From Cocos nucifera (lineage: Eukaryota; Streptophyta; Magnoliopsida; Arecales; Arecaceae), in NCBI GenBank assembly GCA_006176705.1, contig QRFJ01004181.1:1-64000 (forward strand): a DNA stretch of 64,000 bases, written 5' to 3'. The notes under the pieces were generated by a model. That model saw only the letters and a program-made list of their open reading frames with translations, was not told the origin of the DNA and ran no database searches. Both the position numbers and the translations under genes were made by a program. Of this stretch, positions 1-10,899 are shown piece after piece. Position 1 is the stretch's first letter; each line of letters begins with the position of its first letter.

Positions 1-177
1 AAATTTAATCAAGTTCAAATCAATTATAGGACTAGAATATGGATGTTTTAAATTCATGATTTCCCTAAACTACTTATGGTGAAAGATAATGAGCATAAGT
101 TAATTGAGATTATTTACTCAATAGAAATTCAACGAAGGGAATTAGACTTTTGTCCTTCAAACTACATTGTTCAAGAA
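1..177. other. Left flank of element A, unassigned
   Basis: AT-rich sequence immediately left of copia element A. On the minus strand it should continue the Ty3/gypsy gag that A interrupts at 21000, because the sense-strand sequence next to A reads CATTC on one side and TATTC on the other, a plausible decayed 5-bp target duplication. Translation of this stretch gives no clear gag continuation, so the assignment is an inference. Confidence 0.35.
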
Positions 178-2673
178 TAATGAAGGAAAATCTTGATTTT
201 TTGGGTTAGATCTTTATTGGATCGAGAGGACATATTCAAAATTCTCATTAGATCCTAATCAAGATCTGGACATTTTCTAGATATCTAAAATTTTTATGAA
301 TCTTGATAAATAAAAAAATAAATTAAATAAATCCTAAATTAATTTTCCTTGATTCAAATAGTCTAATTACCCATTGATGCTCTTGAATGATGTCTGGGTT
401 CTGGATCTAAGCCACGCAAGCACCGGCCCCATCTATCAGTATCCACTCAGATTGGATTTTGGAGATCTTCTCCTTCTCTTTCTTTTTTTCAAAAATTAGA
501 TCTAAAGATCTGATTTGGGATCTTCAAAACTTTCTTTCTAAGATCACCCGTATACTCTGCAAGTAATGCTGCCTTCTTTCCCTTTTTCAATCAAGCCTTT
601 TTCCTGCCTGATCGACTAACTAATCTGAAGCCAACTACCTTGGCATTGGAGAGGAGAGAGATCAGAAAGGTGGGCATGCGAAGGAGGGAGAAAGCATTTG
701 GGGTGTAGGCTAGGAGAGAAGTTGTAGTAAAGTGGGTAGCAGACAGGTCAAATTATAATAGACCTTACTGCGCCATGCAGTGCCACGTCACCCCGGCCAA
801 TCACGTATGCTTCATTCAATCACATCTAATCTGATTGATTGGATGGACATCACCTGATCTAATCAGATGAGAGATCCACAGTTCATCCTAAAGGTGGTGC
901 CTAAAGGATTTGGTCAAAGTCCATAGGTGGAAGGGTCACCTAGTTTGAATCTAAGAAAGCAACCATGGGATGTCCCTCGTATGGACTCCAAGCAATTACC
1001 TATCCATGGGACACACGCCATCCGGAGTGTCCCTTTCCTTTCTAATTATTCAGAGAAGGGACAAAGCCCCTATCTGCTCATCTTAATAAAGTTGCATGAC
1101 AAGTAGGCAGATTGGATTCCAAGGGTCAAAGGTCAACGAATTTGACCAAAGATCAAAAGGCAAAGAATTAGAGGTGAAAAACGAAAATGATAGATGTTGT
1201 GCTTAAATTTATCTCATAAATTAAGACAATCCTTTCTCTAATCTAGACATGCTTCAGTCAGATAAGGTTAAAAGTCTGACGTGAGCACAAACCATTATGG
1301 CTCAAGTCCGAGGTAACTTTTATGATAGTGAAAAAGGAGAATAAAGTTAGGTTCAATCGTTGTGCAAGTTACGATTTTTTGGAACCTATTGGAATCTAAT
1401 TCAAATCAATTGAACTGGAATTAGATAACCAATTGATGAATATCCAAACCCAAACCTTCATTATGTTGTGAATTCTAGTTAGATTTAATTCTGTATGCGG
1501 ATAATGGGATATGTCATTGATCTCCTCACGATTAATCATCGAAACTCCTTCGATGGATCAGAAATTCTCTGATTCTCGATAACTAGAATGATCGATCATC
1601 TAAAATCTTCTAATTGCTCCCAAAATCCAACAAGTGGACACCTAGCAGTATATAATGAGACAACCCATCAAAACTGAAGAAAATGAACCTACAATTTTGA
1701 GTGCAGCTAAACTTGGATAGTGATAAAAGTTTTCTATACATGAAGCCACATCGATCAGATTTAAGAGTTAAAGAAGTGAAATTGTACAAAACCTAATAAT
1801 CTATCAAATATGAATGATAATCATATCGATTCAAGATCTGATAGTAAAAAATACTTAATAGAATCTTATCTATAATTGTTCACATCAATCGCCATGGCCA
1901 TGAGAACTTATGGACATTAATATCTCATAGATGATCATCATTGGGATGAACTCAATCATCCTCAGAGGTATAGAATAAAATTCCATAACTTAGATGCAAA
2001 TACCAATTAACAATACAATAGAACATGCATATAGCCAACATACACCTCAAAGGTTCTAAAGGCTAGAGAGATCGATGCATAAGGTAGTAGTACAAAACTC
2101 CTAACAACTCAAGAAAACTTAGAAACAGCCAATGACACAACTCAAGTCAAAGAACAGAAACATACCCACATATGCAGTTAATCGAGCATCGATGGGAAGG
2201 ATAAAACTTCCTTATAACTACTCGAAGGTGGTCACGCTCAAAGTGCACCTAATGTTCTACTAAACAGAAAAATAAACTATGTTACTCTCGCTCTGAATGA
2301 TAAAATCTACACCATAGACTCAAGATCAAAAATACTAACTATAAAAGAAAGTGATTGTAACAACTAAACACTATTTATAAAGGAATAACATCACCATACA
2401 ACTAAATTATGTGAAATCTACGATCCACAAGAGCATTTTTATGGAAAGTTTAATAATGAAAAATTTTAAATGTTTAAATTTGATTTAGAACTCATTGAAT
2501 AGAATATATCATTACCATTTTAACTCAAAGATGTATCACAAGACACTAAAATACAACAATGTGAAAATAGAAAAAAATCTATTTTATTATTTATACGTTA
2601 AGATTTAATTTTGCCCTAGAAGTGTTATTATAAGTGTCAGCCAATTCTGGTTTCTAAGGCAACATATCTAACA
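178..2673 (-). repeat. 3' LTR of element A
   Basis: Matches the reverse complement of the family LTR. The sense start, TGTTAGAT, lies at its right edge and the sense end, CCTTCA, at about 181. At roughly 2.5 kb it is longer than the 2.28 kb family norm because of scattered one- and two-base insertions. It carries a decayed W-box cluster near 1124-1155 and a degraded U3 hairpin near 963-995. The exact left boundary is uncertain by a few bases. Confidence 0.85.
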
Positions 2674-2690
2674 AACTTCCCACTGGACCC
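2674..2690 (-). other. Polypurine tract of element A
   Basis: The reverse complement reads as a purine-rich stretch, GTCCAGTGGGAAGTT, directly before the 3' LTR. It corresponds to the AAGTGGGAGAT tract of the other copies and would prime plus-strand synthesis. Confidence 0.7.
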
Positions 2691-5600
2691 TATAAGCCAA
2701 TTGAGCTTAAATCATAAAGTCCCATTTTCTCAAGATGGGCTTCGATTCTTCTACTGGCCCAACGACTTTGTAAGCGGATCCACCGTATTATCTGCGGAGT
2801 CGACTCTCTTAACCTTGACGTAAACCCTTTTCGAGATAACACGGATTGAGTGTATCGCTGCTCGATTACTTCGATTTCTTAATTAGACTCGACTCATAGC
2901 AAGGGCTATTGGAACATTGTTGTCATAGTATAGAGGTAATGGCATCTGATGGCATCCACTTACGATCTCTGTGCAAACTTCTACACTGTACCAGGAATGC
3001 CTCCTTTGACGCTTTTTGATGCAGTGATATATTCTGCTTCCATTGGTGGAATCTGCTAATCACTGTCTACTTGAAACTTTTCCAACTTGATAGCTCCACC
3101 CATTGCACAAAAATAGACTCCAAAAATATCGACTTACATCGATATCTATATCAGACATAAAATCCTAAGTCGCTTATATCCCTGGAACTAGGGAGATTCT
3201 CCTTACAAAGACCAAACATATCCTATAGTTCTTTCTCAAGTACTTAAGGATACATTTTCACAGAAGTTCAGTATAATTTCTTATCACCTAGATTCGACCG
3301 ATATATCTACTCACGGACACTCACGGCATGGGTATAATCAAGGTCCATGTACATAACATGGCAATAAATGAGGCTCCTATTGCTGAAGTTATAAGGGATC
3401 TTGCTTCATGCATTCTATTTTCTCAGGTGTAAATAGGACACTCTTCTTGAAAGATGAATGCCATAGCTGAAGGATACTAACCCCTGTTAGAGTTTTCCAT
3501 ACTAAACTTCTTTAGTTACTTCCTCTATGTACAATTCTTCTGTGAAAGTCCTAGCATCCTATTCGGTCTATGCTCTATAGACCTTAATTTCTAGAATAAA
3601 GGATTGGTCCTTCTCCTTGGTCTTTCAGGGAGAATTTTTAGATTAACCATATTTTAACTATGGTCACAATATGGACAATACTCCATTCTCCATAAGCGAG
3701 GACTGTCATCTACGCTATAATACGAGGAAGCACAACAGCGCTCCCACTACCATTTTTGAAGACGCATGGCTCCTCATTTTTATGAAACCAACTTTTGATC
3801 ACATCATTAAATGAGTATTCCAGCTCTGAGATGCTTGCTTAAAGTCAACTATTATGGACCTTGCAAGCTTGATAACCTATGTGATACATCATCACTAAAT
3901 GTGAAACTATAAGTGGCTGTTCTATATATCAGATATCTCCTCAAGAATTATCCATTAAGAATGCCGTATTTTCACTCCATTTGCCATATTTCATAATTGG
4001 AAATAAGGCGGCTAAGTAGCAAGCAAAATAGTGCGGGATGGATTTTAGCTAAGCTTACTGGTCAAAGTATCCATGATAGTCAATGCCTTCACAAGTTGAC
4101 TATAATCTTTTGCCCATAATCTAGCCTTGAATGGTCCACATTTCCAATTCTACACCAATCTTTCTCAATTATTAGATCCATTTACACCTAATAGGTACTA
4201 TTACCTTCTAGATGGATCTACCAAGGTCCAGACTTGGTTTGAGTGAACATATCGAATCAATTTTTGACATTTATTGCCTCTAACATTTACTCGGAGATCG
4301 ATCATCTGATATTGCCTCGTTATAGATTTTGGCATCAATACCATGGATCCCATTTACCTATGATGATATTTTCTCCCATCCTTCTGAAATATATCTAAGT
4401 TACCTACTAGGGGACGGGGAACTCTATTTTGATCTACAAAGTTGGAGATAGATGTATGATTAAGCTTAACCTAATTTAGGTTCATTTGGTCTAGTCGTTG
4501 CTCTTGTTGAGACTTTTCTCTTCGAGCTTAATGCTTTCCAATGCCGCCATTCTTGAATAAACAATTTTTCAAAAAAAATGGCCATGCGATACACAATCAC
4601 ATTGTGATCTTCTAGAATGTAGAAATAATACTCCTAATGACTTTTTAGATATCCTATGAATCGAGCTCTAAAAGGACTAAAAATCTAACTTATCCGCTTG
4701 TTGTCTTTTGACATGAGCGGGACAACCCCAAATTTTAGATGCTCAGACGTGGTTTCTACCATGTCATATCTCATACGGTGTGGTAGGAACGATTTTAGAA
4801 GGAACCCTATTCAATAAGTATATTGCAGTTAACAAATAGTATCTTCAAAGAAAATCAAGAAGGTCTATGTAGCTCATCATGGATCGGACCATATCTAATA
4901 GGGTCTGATTCCTCCATTCTAAAATTCCATTAAGTTGAGGTGTTCCTGGTGGAGTCCATTGAGAGACTATGCCATTTCCTTGAGATAGTCCAAGAATTTC
5001 CGACTAAGGTATTCACCTCCTCGATCTGATCGAAGAACCTTAATGAAAATTTTAGTTTGCTTTTCTACTTCATGTCTGAACTTCTTGAACTTTTTAAAGG
5101 CTTCAGACTTGTGTTTCATAAGATACACATACCCATACCTAGATAAATTATCGGTAAAGGTTATGAAGTAGACTAGGTGCCTCTAGTCGGCACATCAAAT
5201 GGGCCACACACATTTATATGTATTATGGTAAGAAGATCCGTGGCCCTTTCCCCATGTCCTACAAAAGAGAGCTTAGTCATTTTGCCATGAAGATAGGATT
5301 CACAAATTGGATATGACTCAAAAGTCAATGGACTCAATAGCCCAGTTTTCTTCAATTTGTTAACCCTATCTTCTGCTATATGACCTAATCTTAGGTGCCA
5401 TAGATACCTATCATTAGGACTATCCCTAGGATGTTTTGATTTTATGGCATTCACATTTTGCTCAAAATTAAAAATAGATACATCAACATGTAACTGATAA
5501 AGATCGTTAATAAGGAAACCACTTGCAATTTTATTTCTTTCATAAAGAATGTTACAATGGTCCTTAAGAAAACTAATTATATAGCCTTCTAATGCAAGGC

Positions 5601-6706
5601 AAGAAATAGAAATCAAATTCCTGCTTGCTGTAGGCACATAATAATAGACTTTTAATACTAAGTCTAAACTAGATGGTAGTCGAAGAGGGTATGTTCCCAT
5701 GGCCATGGCAACAACTTTTGCTCCATTTTCGATGCGCAGGATCATCTCACCATCCCTCAGCCTCCTGCTATCCTTAAGATCCTGCATAGAAGTGCACAAG
5801 CGAGCACTAGAATCAAAGTCAAGCACCCAATTGGATGTAGAAGAAACCATAAGGTTAGACTCAATAACGAGCATACCTCTAGAAGGACCTACCTCCTTCT
5901 TCTTTACGGTGGCCAGATAAGTAGGACAGTTCTGCTTCCAGTGGTCATCATTGCTGCAATGGAAACACTTTCCTTTGTCAGCGGCCTTCTTCTTCAGCTC
6001 TGTCTTTTTCTTCTTTCCTCCTTCCACCTTCTACTTTTTCACAGACTTCTTCTTCTTTTCAAAAAACTTTCTCTTAGAAGAAGTCCGTTCCATAGCAAGT
6101 ATTGAGCCTTTAAAATCTTTCATAGAAGCTCAGCGATAACCAGCATGTTCATAAGTTTGGCCAAGGAATTTTGAAGTTTATGTATATGGTAGTTCATGAT
6201 GAACTGCCCATATGCATCAATCAAGGATTGCAGAATTATATCATTCTGTAGATCCAAGTCCAACCTCACTCAAAGCTTCTCAAGCTCTTCCATGTCCTTG
6301 ATCATCATCAAATAATGATCTTGGACTGTCCATCACACATCTTAGCCTTGAATAGTCATTTAGTGACTTGATACTTGGCTACACGACTCTGTTCACCAAA
6401 TATCTCCTATAAGTGGGCCAACATTTGGTGAGCAGTGCTGATATCTTCATGTTGGCACTGAAGTTTATCAAACATTGAGCCCAACATGTAGTATCTGGCC
6501 TTGTTATCATCATCTGTCCACTTATCCAGAGATGCTCTCTGCTCAGCAGATGGATGAGCCGGTAAGGTGGGAGGGTCCTGATCCAATACATGAGTTAACT
6601 TCTCGAAACCTAAAATGATTTTGAAGTTTCAGAGCCAATCCTTGTAATTTGGTCTAGTCAGTCTATGGGTGTCCAGGATTCGTGCTAGTGGGTTGGATGT
6701 AGATAT
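2690..6706 (-). pseudogene. Element A gag-pol remnant
   Basis: Read on minus from a lost gag start (ATG changed to ATA at 6706-6704). Gag is followed by a CX2CX4HX4C knuckle near 5930-5970 (C-F-H-C...H...C, kept). The protease signature near 5800-5825 is ruined: the D-S-G triad reads D-F-D. Then come the pre-integrase HLRLGH motif near 5390, the integrase D of the VCGP motif near 5200 and the DRGGEY block near 5015, RT around 3200-4400, and RNase H around 2700-3180. One open stretch of 284 codons spans 5173-6027; elsewhere frames are broken. The gag TGA shared by all copies is at 6358-6356; the codon that is TAG in the other copies is TTG here (4564-4562). Confidence 0.88.
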
Positions 6707-6739
6707 TTTTCTATAGAGAGTCAAAGTTTTTAGTTAGAT

Positions 6740-6744
6740 ACTGT
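6740..6744. repeat. Target-site duplication of B, left copy (ACTGT)
   Basis: The five bases before the TGTTAG start of B match ACTGT at 16879-16883, right after B's 3' LTR. The sequence on either side is the leader of element A, which confirms the insertion point. Confidence 0.9.
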
Positions 6745-8070
6745 TGTTAGATATATGTGCCCTAGAAGCCAGAATTGGCTGACACTTGTAATACACTTCT
6801 AGGGGTAAAATTATAATTTTGACTATAATTAATGAAATGGGTTATTTTCTATCACATATGTGTATTTAGTGTCTGTGATACATCCTTTGAGTTAATGATA
6901 ATGATAATTCATATTTTCAAGAGTTGAAAATTTAAGACATGAATAATCATTATTAACTCATAAACAGCTCCCGACCATAGGATCATCACGAGGATGGTGA
7001 TTGATCCGGAAGGTTGGTGTACGATCGCTTCTCTTTAGTAGATGAGTCTTGAGTCTACGGTGTGGAGACACCGGAGCGAGAGTACAGGTACTCGTTAGAG
7101 AACGAGGGCACTGAGCGTGACCACCTCGAGTAGTCATTAGGGAAGTCTACCTTCTCGTCAATGACTGACTCGATGCTGCAGTAGTGTGTCTGGTTCTTTG
7201 ACCTGAGATGCATCGGCAGTTCACCTTGAGGGTGTTATAGTTTGACTACACCATTACTCGGTCTCCTAGCCATATGGAACCCTGAGGTGTATGTTGGCTA
7301 TAGACATGTTCATTGTAGGAACTGGATTGCATCAAGATGGGATCTATCTACCTCGGTGGTAGAGGAGTAGCCCTATGATGATCATGAGAATCAAGTCCAG
7401 AAATCCATGGCCATGGTAGAGTGAAATAATAGAAAGAGTTTCTATTTAGATTTTCACATTGGACTCGAATCGAATGATTACATCATATGACAGAGACTAG
7501 GGTTTGACGAGTTCACCTTAACCCTAATCTGATCGGGGCTCAAGATAGAAGAACTTGAATCACACAGGTAGCTGCACCAAGAGGTTCGCATTCAGCTCTG
7601 ATGGGTTGCCACCATATACTGCTAGGTGTCACTGGTGGATTTTGGGAGCAATTAGAATGATTTAGATGATCGATCATTCTAGCTGTTCGAATCAGAAGAG
7701 TTCTGATCCATCGAAAGGAGTTTCGATGATGTCTATGATAGAGATCATGACATATCCCATTACCATACAGAACTGAACCTAACTGGGTCACACAAACAAG
7801 GGTTTGAATCTGGTGATCATCAATTGAACTGATCTAGTTCAATTGATCTGAATGAGATTCAATTAGGTTCAAGGAAATCGTGCTAGCACTCGATTGAACC
7901 TAACGTTCTTCTTTTACTATCATAAATAAGTTGTCCTGACTGAGCCAAAGGAGTTTGTGCTCAATCAGAGGCCTTCATATGGTCTGACTGGAGGTTGTCC
8001 AAGTCAGAATAGGTTGTCTTATTTGTAAGACATTACCTGCCATTTTTGGTCACCTGCCATTTCTTGTTCT

Positions 8071-8137
8071 TTGACTTTGGTCAAAAGTCTACCTTTGACT
8101 GGTCAAACGTTGACCATTGACCCTTTGACTTTTGACC
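8071..8137. promoter_or_regulatory. WRKY W-box cluster in U3
   Basis: Eight TTGAC(C/T) cores on the two strands within 67 bp, about 310-375 bp upstream of the TATA box. TTGACY is the known target of WRKY factors, which respond to wounding and pathogens. The same cluster is seen at 15920-15986 (B 3' LTR), 29087-29153 and 37213-37279 (C), 49621-49687 (D), about 58523-58583 (E), and in shorter form in A (19632-19662) and G (45886-45909). That it drives stress induction is an inference. Confidence 0.6.
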
Positions 8138-8248
8138 ACATGTCATGCACCTATTGGAGAGCTGGTGGGGGCCTTGTCCCCCTGCCAGAACCTGGCAAGG
8201 AGAAGGGCGCACGCCAAGGGTGGCGTGAGCCCAAGTAGGAGGCGCCTA

Positions 8249-8273
8249 GGAGTCCTTGTTGGACAAGGACTCC
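8249..8273 (+). other. U3 hairpin with covarying stem
   Basis: Perfect 11-bp arms GGAGTCCTTGT and ACAAGGACTCC around a TGG loop. Homologous hairpins: 16097-16121 (B 3' LTR), 28950-28974 and 37075-37099 (C), 49799-49823 (D), 58694-58718 (E), 19482-19511 (A), 45728-45757 (G). D has a paired T-A to C-G change. A and G have a longer 13-bp stem of different sequence. It lies upstream of the promoter, so in RNA it would be present only near the 3' end. Confidence 0.7.
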
Positions 8274-8366
8274 ACCTCCCTTTTGGATTCCAATCAGAGT
8301 TCTACTAAGAATCCAGTTTGACTGGTCTTAGGCGCCCTCTAAGGAGGAATCCAGGGGTCTCTTTTT

Positions 8367-8460
8367 CAACCAATCAGATTTAGATCTGATTTCACAAAGG
8401 GTTGTGATTGGTTGAGAGGAAGAGGAGTTGGATCACAAGAGGTCTATAAATAAGACCCTG
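8367..8460 (+). promoter_or_regulatory. LTR promoter: inverted CCAAT boxes and TATA box
   Basis: CAACCAATCA (8367-8376) and its inverted copy TGATTGGTTG (8405-8414) face each other 28 bp apart. TATAAATAAG follows at 8445-8454, which would put transcription start near 8475-8485 and mark the U3/R border. The TATA is kept in D (49995) and E (58888) and on minus in C (about 36900 in its 5' LTR). Confidence 0.75.
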
Positions 8461-8660
8461 CGCCCAACCCTAATCCTAAGTGAATTCAATAGAGATTTCC
8501 CACGTCCAAGGCTGCCTCTCCCCTCCTTCTCCATGCCATACTCTCTTCTCCCCTTGCTCTCCACGTCCAAAAGTGTTTTGGACTTAGTTTGGTGCGATTC
8601 AGATCAAGGAAAGGCGATCAAAAGCAAGAAGGCTGCGCTGCTGCAAAAGGACGACTGCAG

Positions 8661-8717
8661 ATCTTCAAAAGAGTTTTGAAGATCCTCCAGATCAGATCCA
8701 GATCTGATTTTTGGAGG
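8661..8717 (+). other. Tandem hairpins in R/U5
   Basis: First hairpin: arms ATCTTCAAAA and TTTTGAAGAT (8661-8683) with loop GAG. Second, directly after it: CCTCCA plus ATCAGATC pairing with GATCTGAT plus TGGAGG (8684-8717). Both lie downstream of the TATA box and so would be transcribed. The first stem is kept with other loops in C (GGAG), D (GGAG) and G (GTTA). Confidence 0.6.
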
Positions 8718-9029
8718 TGTGATAGAGAAGAAGAGGTTCTCCAGATCCAACCCGAGTGGATACCGGTAGAGGCCAGGCGCTTGCGTGGCTAAGATCCAGA
8801 ACCTTCCGCTGCAATCAGGATCATCTACAGGGTAATAGGATTACCCAAATCAGGTAAATTAAATTTGATTTAATTTATCTTATTTTATTTTATTTATTAA
8901 AATAATAAGAATCAGATCTGAAACATATCAAGATCTGATTGAGATCAAGAGAAAAATTTTTGAAATATATCTCTTGATCTAATCAGATCTGGACGAACCT
9001 GGACCGGGAAATCAGGATTTCCCTTCAAC

Positions 9030-9042
9030 TGGTATCAGAGCC
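9030..9042 (+). other. Primer-binding site of B (tRNA-Met)
   Basis: TGGTATCAGAGCC directly follows the 5' LTR. It is complementary to the 3' end of initiator methionine tRNA, the usual copia primer. Confidence 0.95.
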
Positions 9043-10899
9043 ATGGTTCTAAAATTGTTTAGATCTGATTTTAATTTTATTTTAATTAAAAATAAAGTGA
9101 TTTCAGATGTCACATGAGATGTGATCAGATCTGAAATCAGAAAAATTAAAATTAAATGATTTGGATCTAAGAACATGAAGATATGCATGACTAGTTCTAG
9201 AATAGAATAGTTCTATAGAATAGTTTTGCATGTCTTTGATTTAATATGATTAAATCATATTTTAGATCTTCTTATTTACTATTTTTTGATATTATAAGTG
9301 TTATAATAACATCTGATAAACAGCAAATAAAAATTATTTAATTTTAAATATCATATGAGATATGATAGATGCATGACTAGACTAGTTGTAGAATAGTTCT
9401 ACATAATTGTCTAGATTAGAATTTATTTTGATTAGATCAATTTAAATCTAATTTTTTAGATTATTATGTGATAATTTAGATCTGAAAACATGCATGATTT
9501 GATACATGAGATGTATGCAAAATATGCCTTGATTAGATCTAAATTTGTATATGAGATATATGATATAGATCTATAACTGTTTTGTAGATTTACATGTTCC
9601 TGATTAAGGCGTTCCTCTTGGCCGTCCGGTCATAAGAACGAAGAAGGGTTTAAAGGCCCTCTCTTCCCATTCGATGGGGTGTTCTTATGACGTGTAGGGG
9701 TGCTGCGTGTTCGTCCTTAATCAGAAACCCAAAACTTACTTTCTGCAAAACCCTAGATCCTGAAACCCTAGGATTTATTGTGCATATTTTGTTTATGAAC
9801 CCAACTTAATTAAGAATTAAGTTTATGGAATATTAATTAGGTCTAAAATTGAGAATTTCAGATCTAAGACATATTCATAATACTGGGTTCGGGCTTGGGT
9901 AGCTCAATTAGGTCTAAGCGGTTGATCAAACCGAATCAAGAGTTGGTTAGATGGGATCAACAATGCTTAAATTGACCAGCCTAATAGGATTAAGTCTGGG
10001 TCAAGATCGAGTCACGATCAAGCAAGACCTAATTAGGCTCAGAGGTTAGAGTCTGGATTGTAGGCTAACCCAATTGGTTCTGACTCAACAATTTGGTGTC
10101 TAAGGTAAGTTTGGCACAGACGACCGACTGGTTTTTAATTGGAAGCTACTCGACCTGAATGCGTTCTTGTGCGAGTTAACGGCATATTCCTTCCACCGGT
10201 CTCACTTACCTGGCCATATCTGTTGACACAGTTCTGATCTGAGGTGGTCAATAATCCGAGCTGACCCATGCCACTAGGTTAGTCATAATTGTTATGACTA
10301 AGCCAAGTCTAGTTTAATGAGACCTGAATCAATTCTCCCTAAGAAAAGATTAAGTCCGAGGTCTTCCACCATTGTAGACGTGCGGGCCCTTCCCGGGGTT
10401 GATTGTTCTCGGCTGGATACAGTGGCTCAGTTGCACCGGGAAGACGCAACCATGTCTATTAGGCATTGGATGCTATGGGCTGGAGGATGAGTTGGGCTCA
10501 ATATTCTGGATACGGTGAGAGACCCAATTAGGAACCCAGTCTATGCAAATGGTGGGTCTGACTTAACTAAGGAGTGGATCAATATTTCCGGATACGGTGA
10601 GATTCATGAATTAGAGACCAAGTTTGGGTGCACCATGATTAGAGAATCATTGAACAAGAGTTGTTCACTCATTGGCTAACCCATCACCAATAACTGTTAG
10701 GTGAGGTGATGAGTCAGTTGGTGAGACCGCACCACCCACTAGAAATCATCAATCGCGGAGATTTTCGCATCTCTACAGAGGGAGTGTAGGGATCCGAGAA
10801 AATAGTGGGAGCTAATTTGTTTAAAAATAAAATCCCTAAACAAATTGGTCAAGTCAAAATTACAGTATCTAACTAGAATCTTTGACTCTCTACAGGAAA
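9043..10899 (+). other. Untranslated leader of element B
   Basis: About 1.86 kb between primer site and gag start, without a long reading frame. It includes a GC-richer, conserved inverted-repeat block at 9600-9724. It also has a good splice donor (AAG|GTAAGT, cut after 10104) and a possible acceptor CTCTCTACAG at 10886-10895, five bases before the gag ATG. The length is like the leaders of BARE/Angela-type copia elements. Confidence 0.75.
9600..9724 (+). other. Conserved nested inverted repeats in the leader
   Basis: Outer arms CTGATTAAGG (9600-9609) and CCTTAATCAG (9715-9724). Inner arms TCATAAGAAC (9630-9639) and GTTCTTATGA (9681-9690). Inside them is a small hairpin CCCAT-TCG-ATGGG (9666-9678). 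The block recurs in A (18030-18153, minus), C (35631-35754, minus), D (51159-51283) and E (60026-60152). Possible roles are RNA packaging, dimerisation or translation control; none can be shown from sequence alone. Confidence 0.6.

Larger units (their letters stand above)
6745..9029 (+). repeat. 5' LTR of element B
   Basis: Starts TGTTAGATAT and ends CCTTCAAC directly before the primer site; 2285 bp. In order it holds an inverted repeat at 7821-7845, a WRKY-box cluster at 8071-8137, a stable hairpin at 8249-8273, CCAAT boxes and TATA at 8367-8452, and hairpins at 8661-8717. Nearly identical to 14596-16878. The 83-codon antisense open frame at 7540-7791 recurs in other LTR copies but looks incidental. 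Confidence 0.95.

Noticed and set aside
7540..7791. Antisense 83-codon frame in the LTR, repeated at 15389-15640 and in longer form at 29351-29698 and 37467-37823
   Set aside because: It recurs because the LTRs are copies of one another. It has no recognisable domain, overlaps the inverted repeats, and is closed in A, D and G. No sign of selection on the protein.
8428..8792. Overlapping sense frames (83 and 67 codons) after the LTR TATA box, again at 16276-16640
   Set aside because: Repeated only in the two LTRs of B; broken in C, D and E. They lie over the hairpin region and are best explained as chance frames in recent copies.
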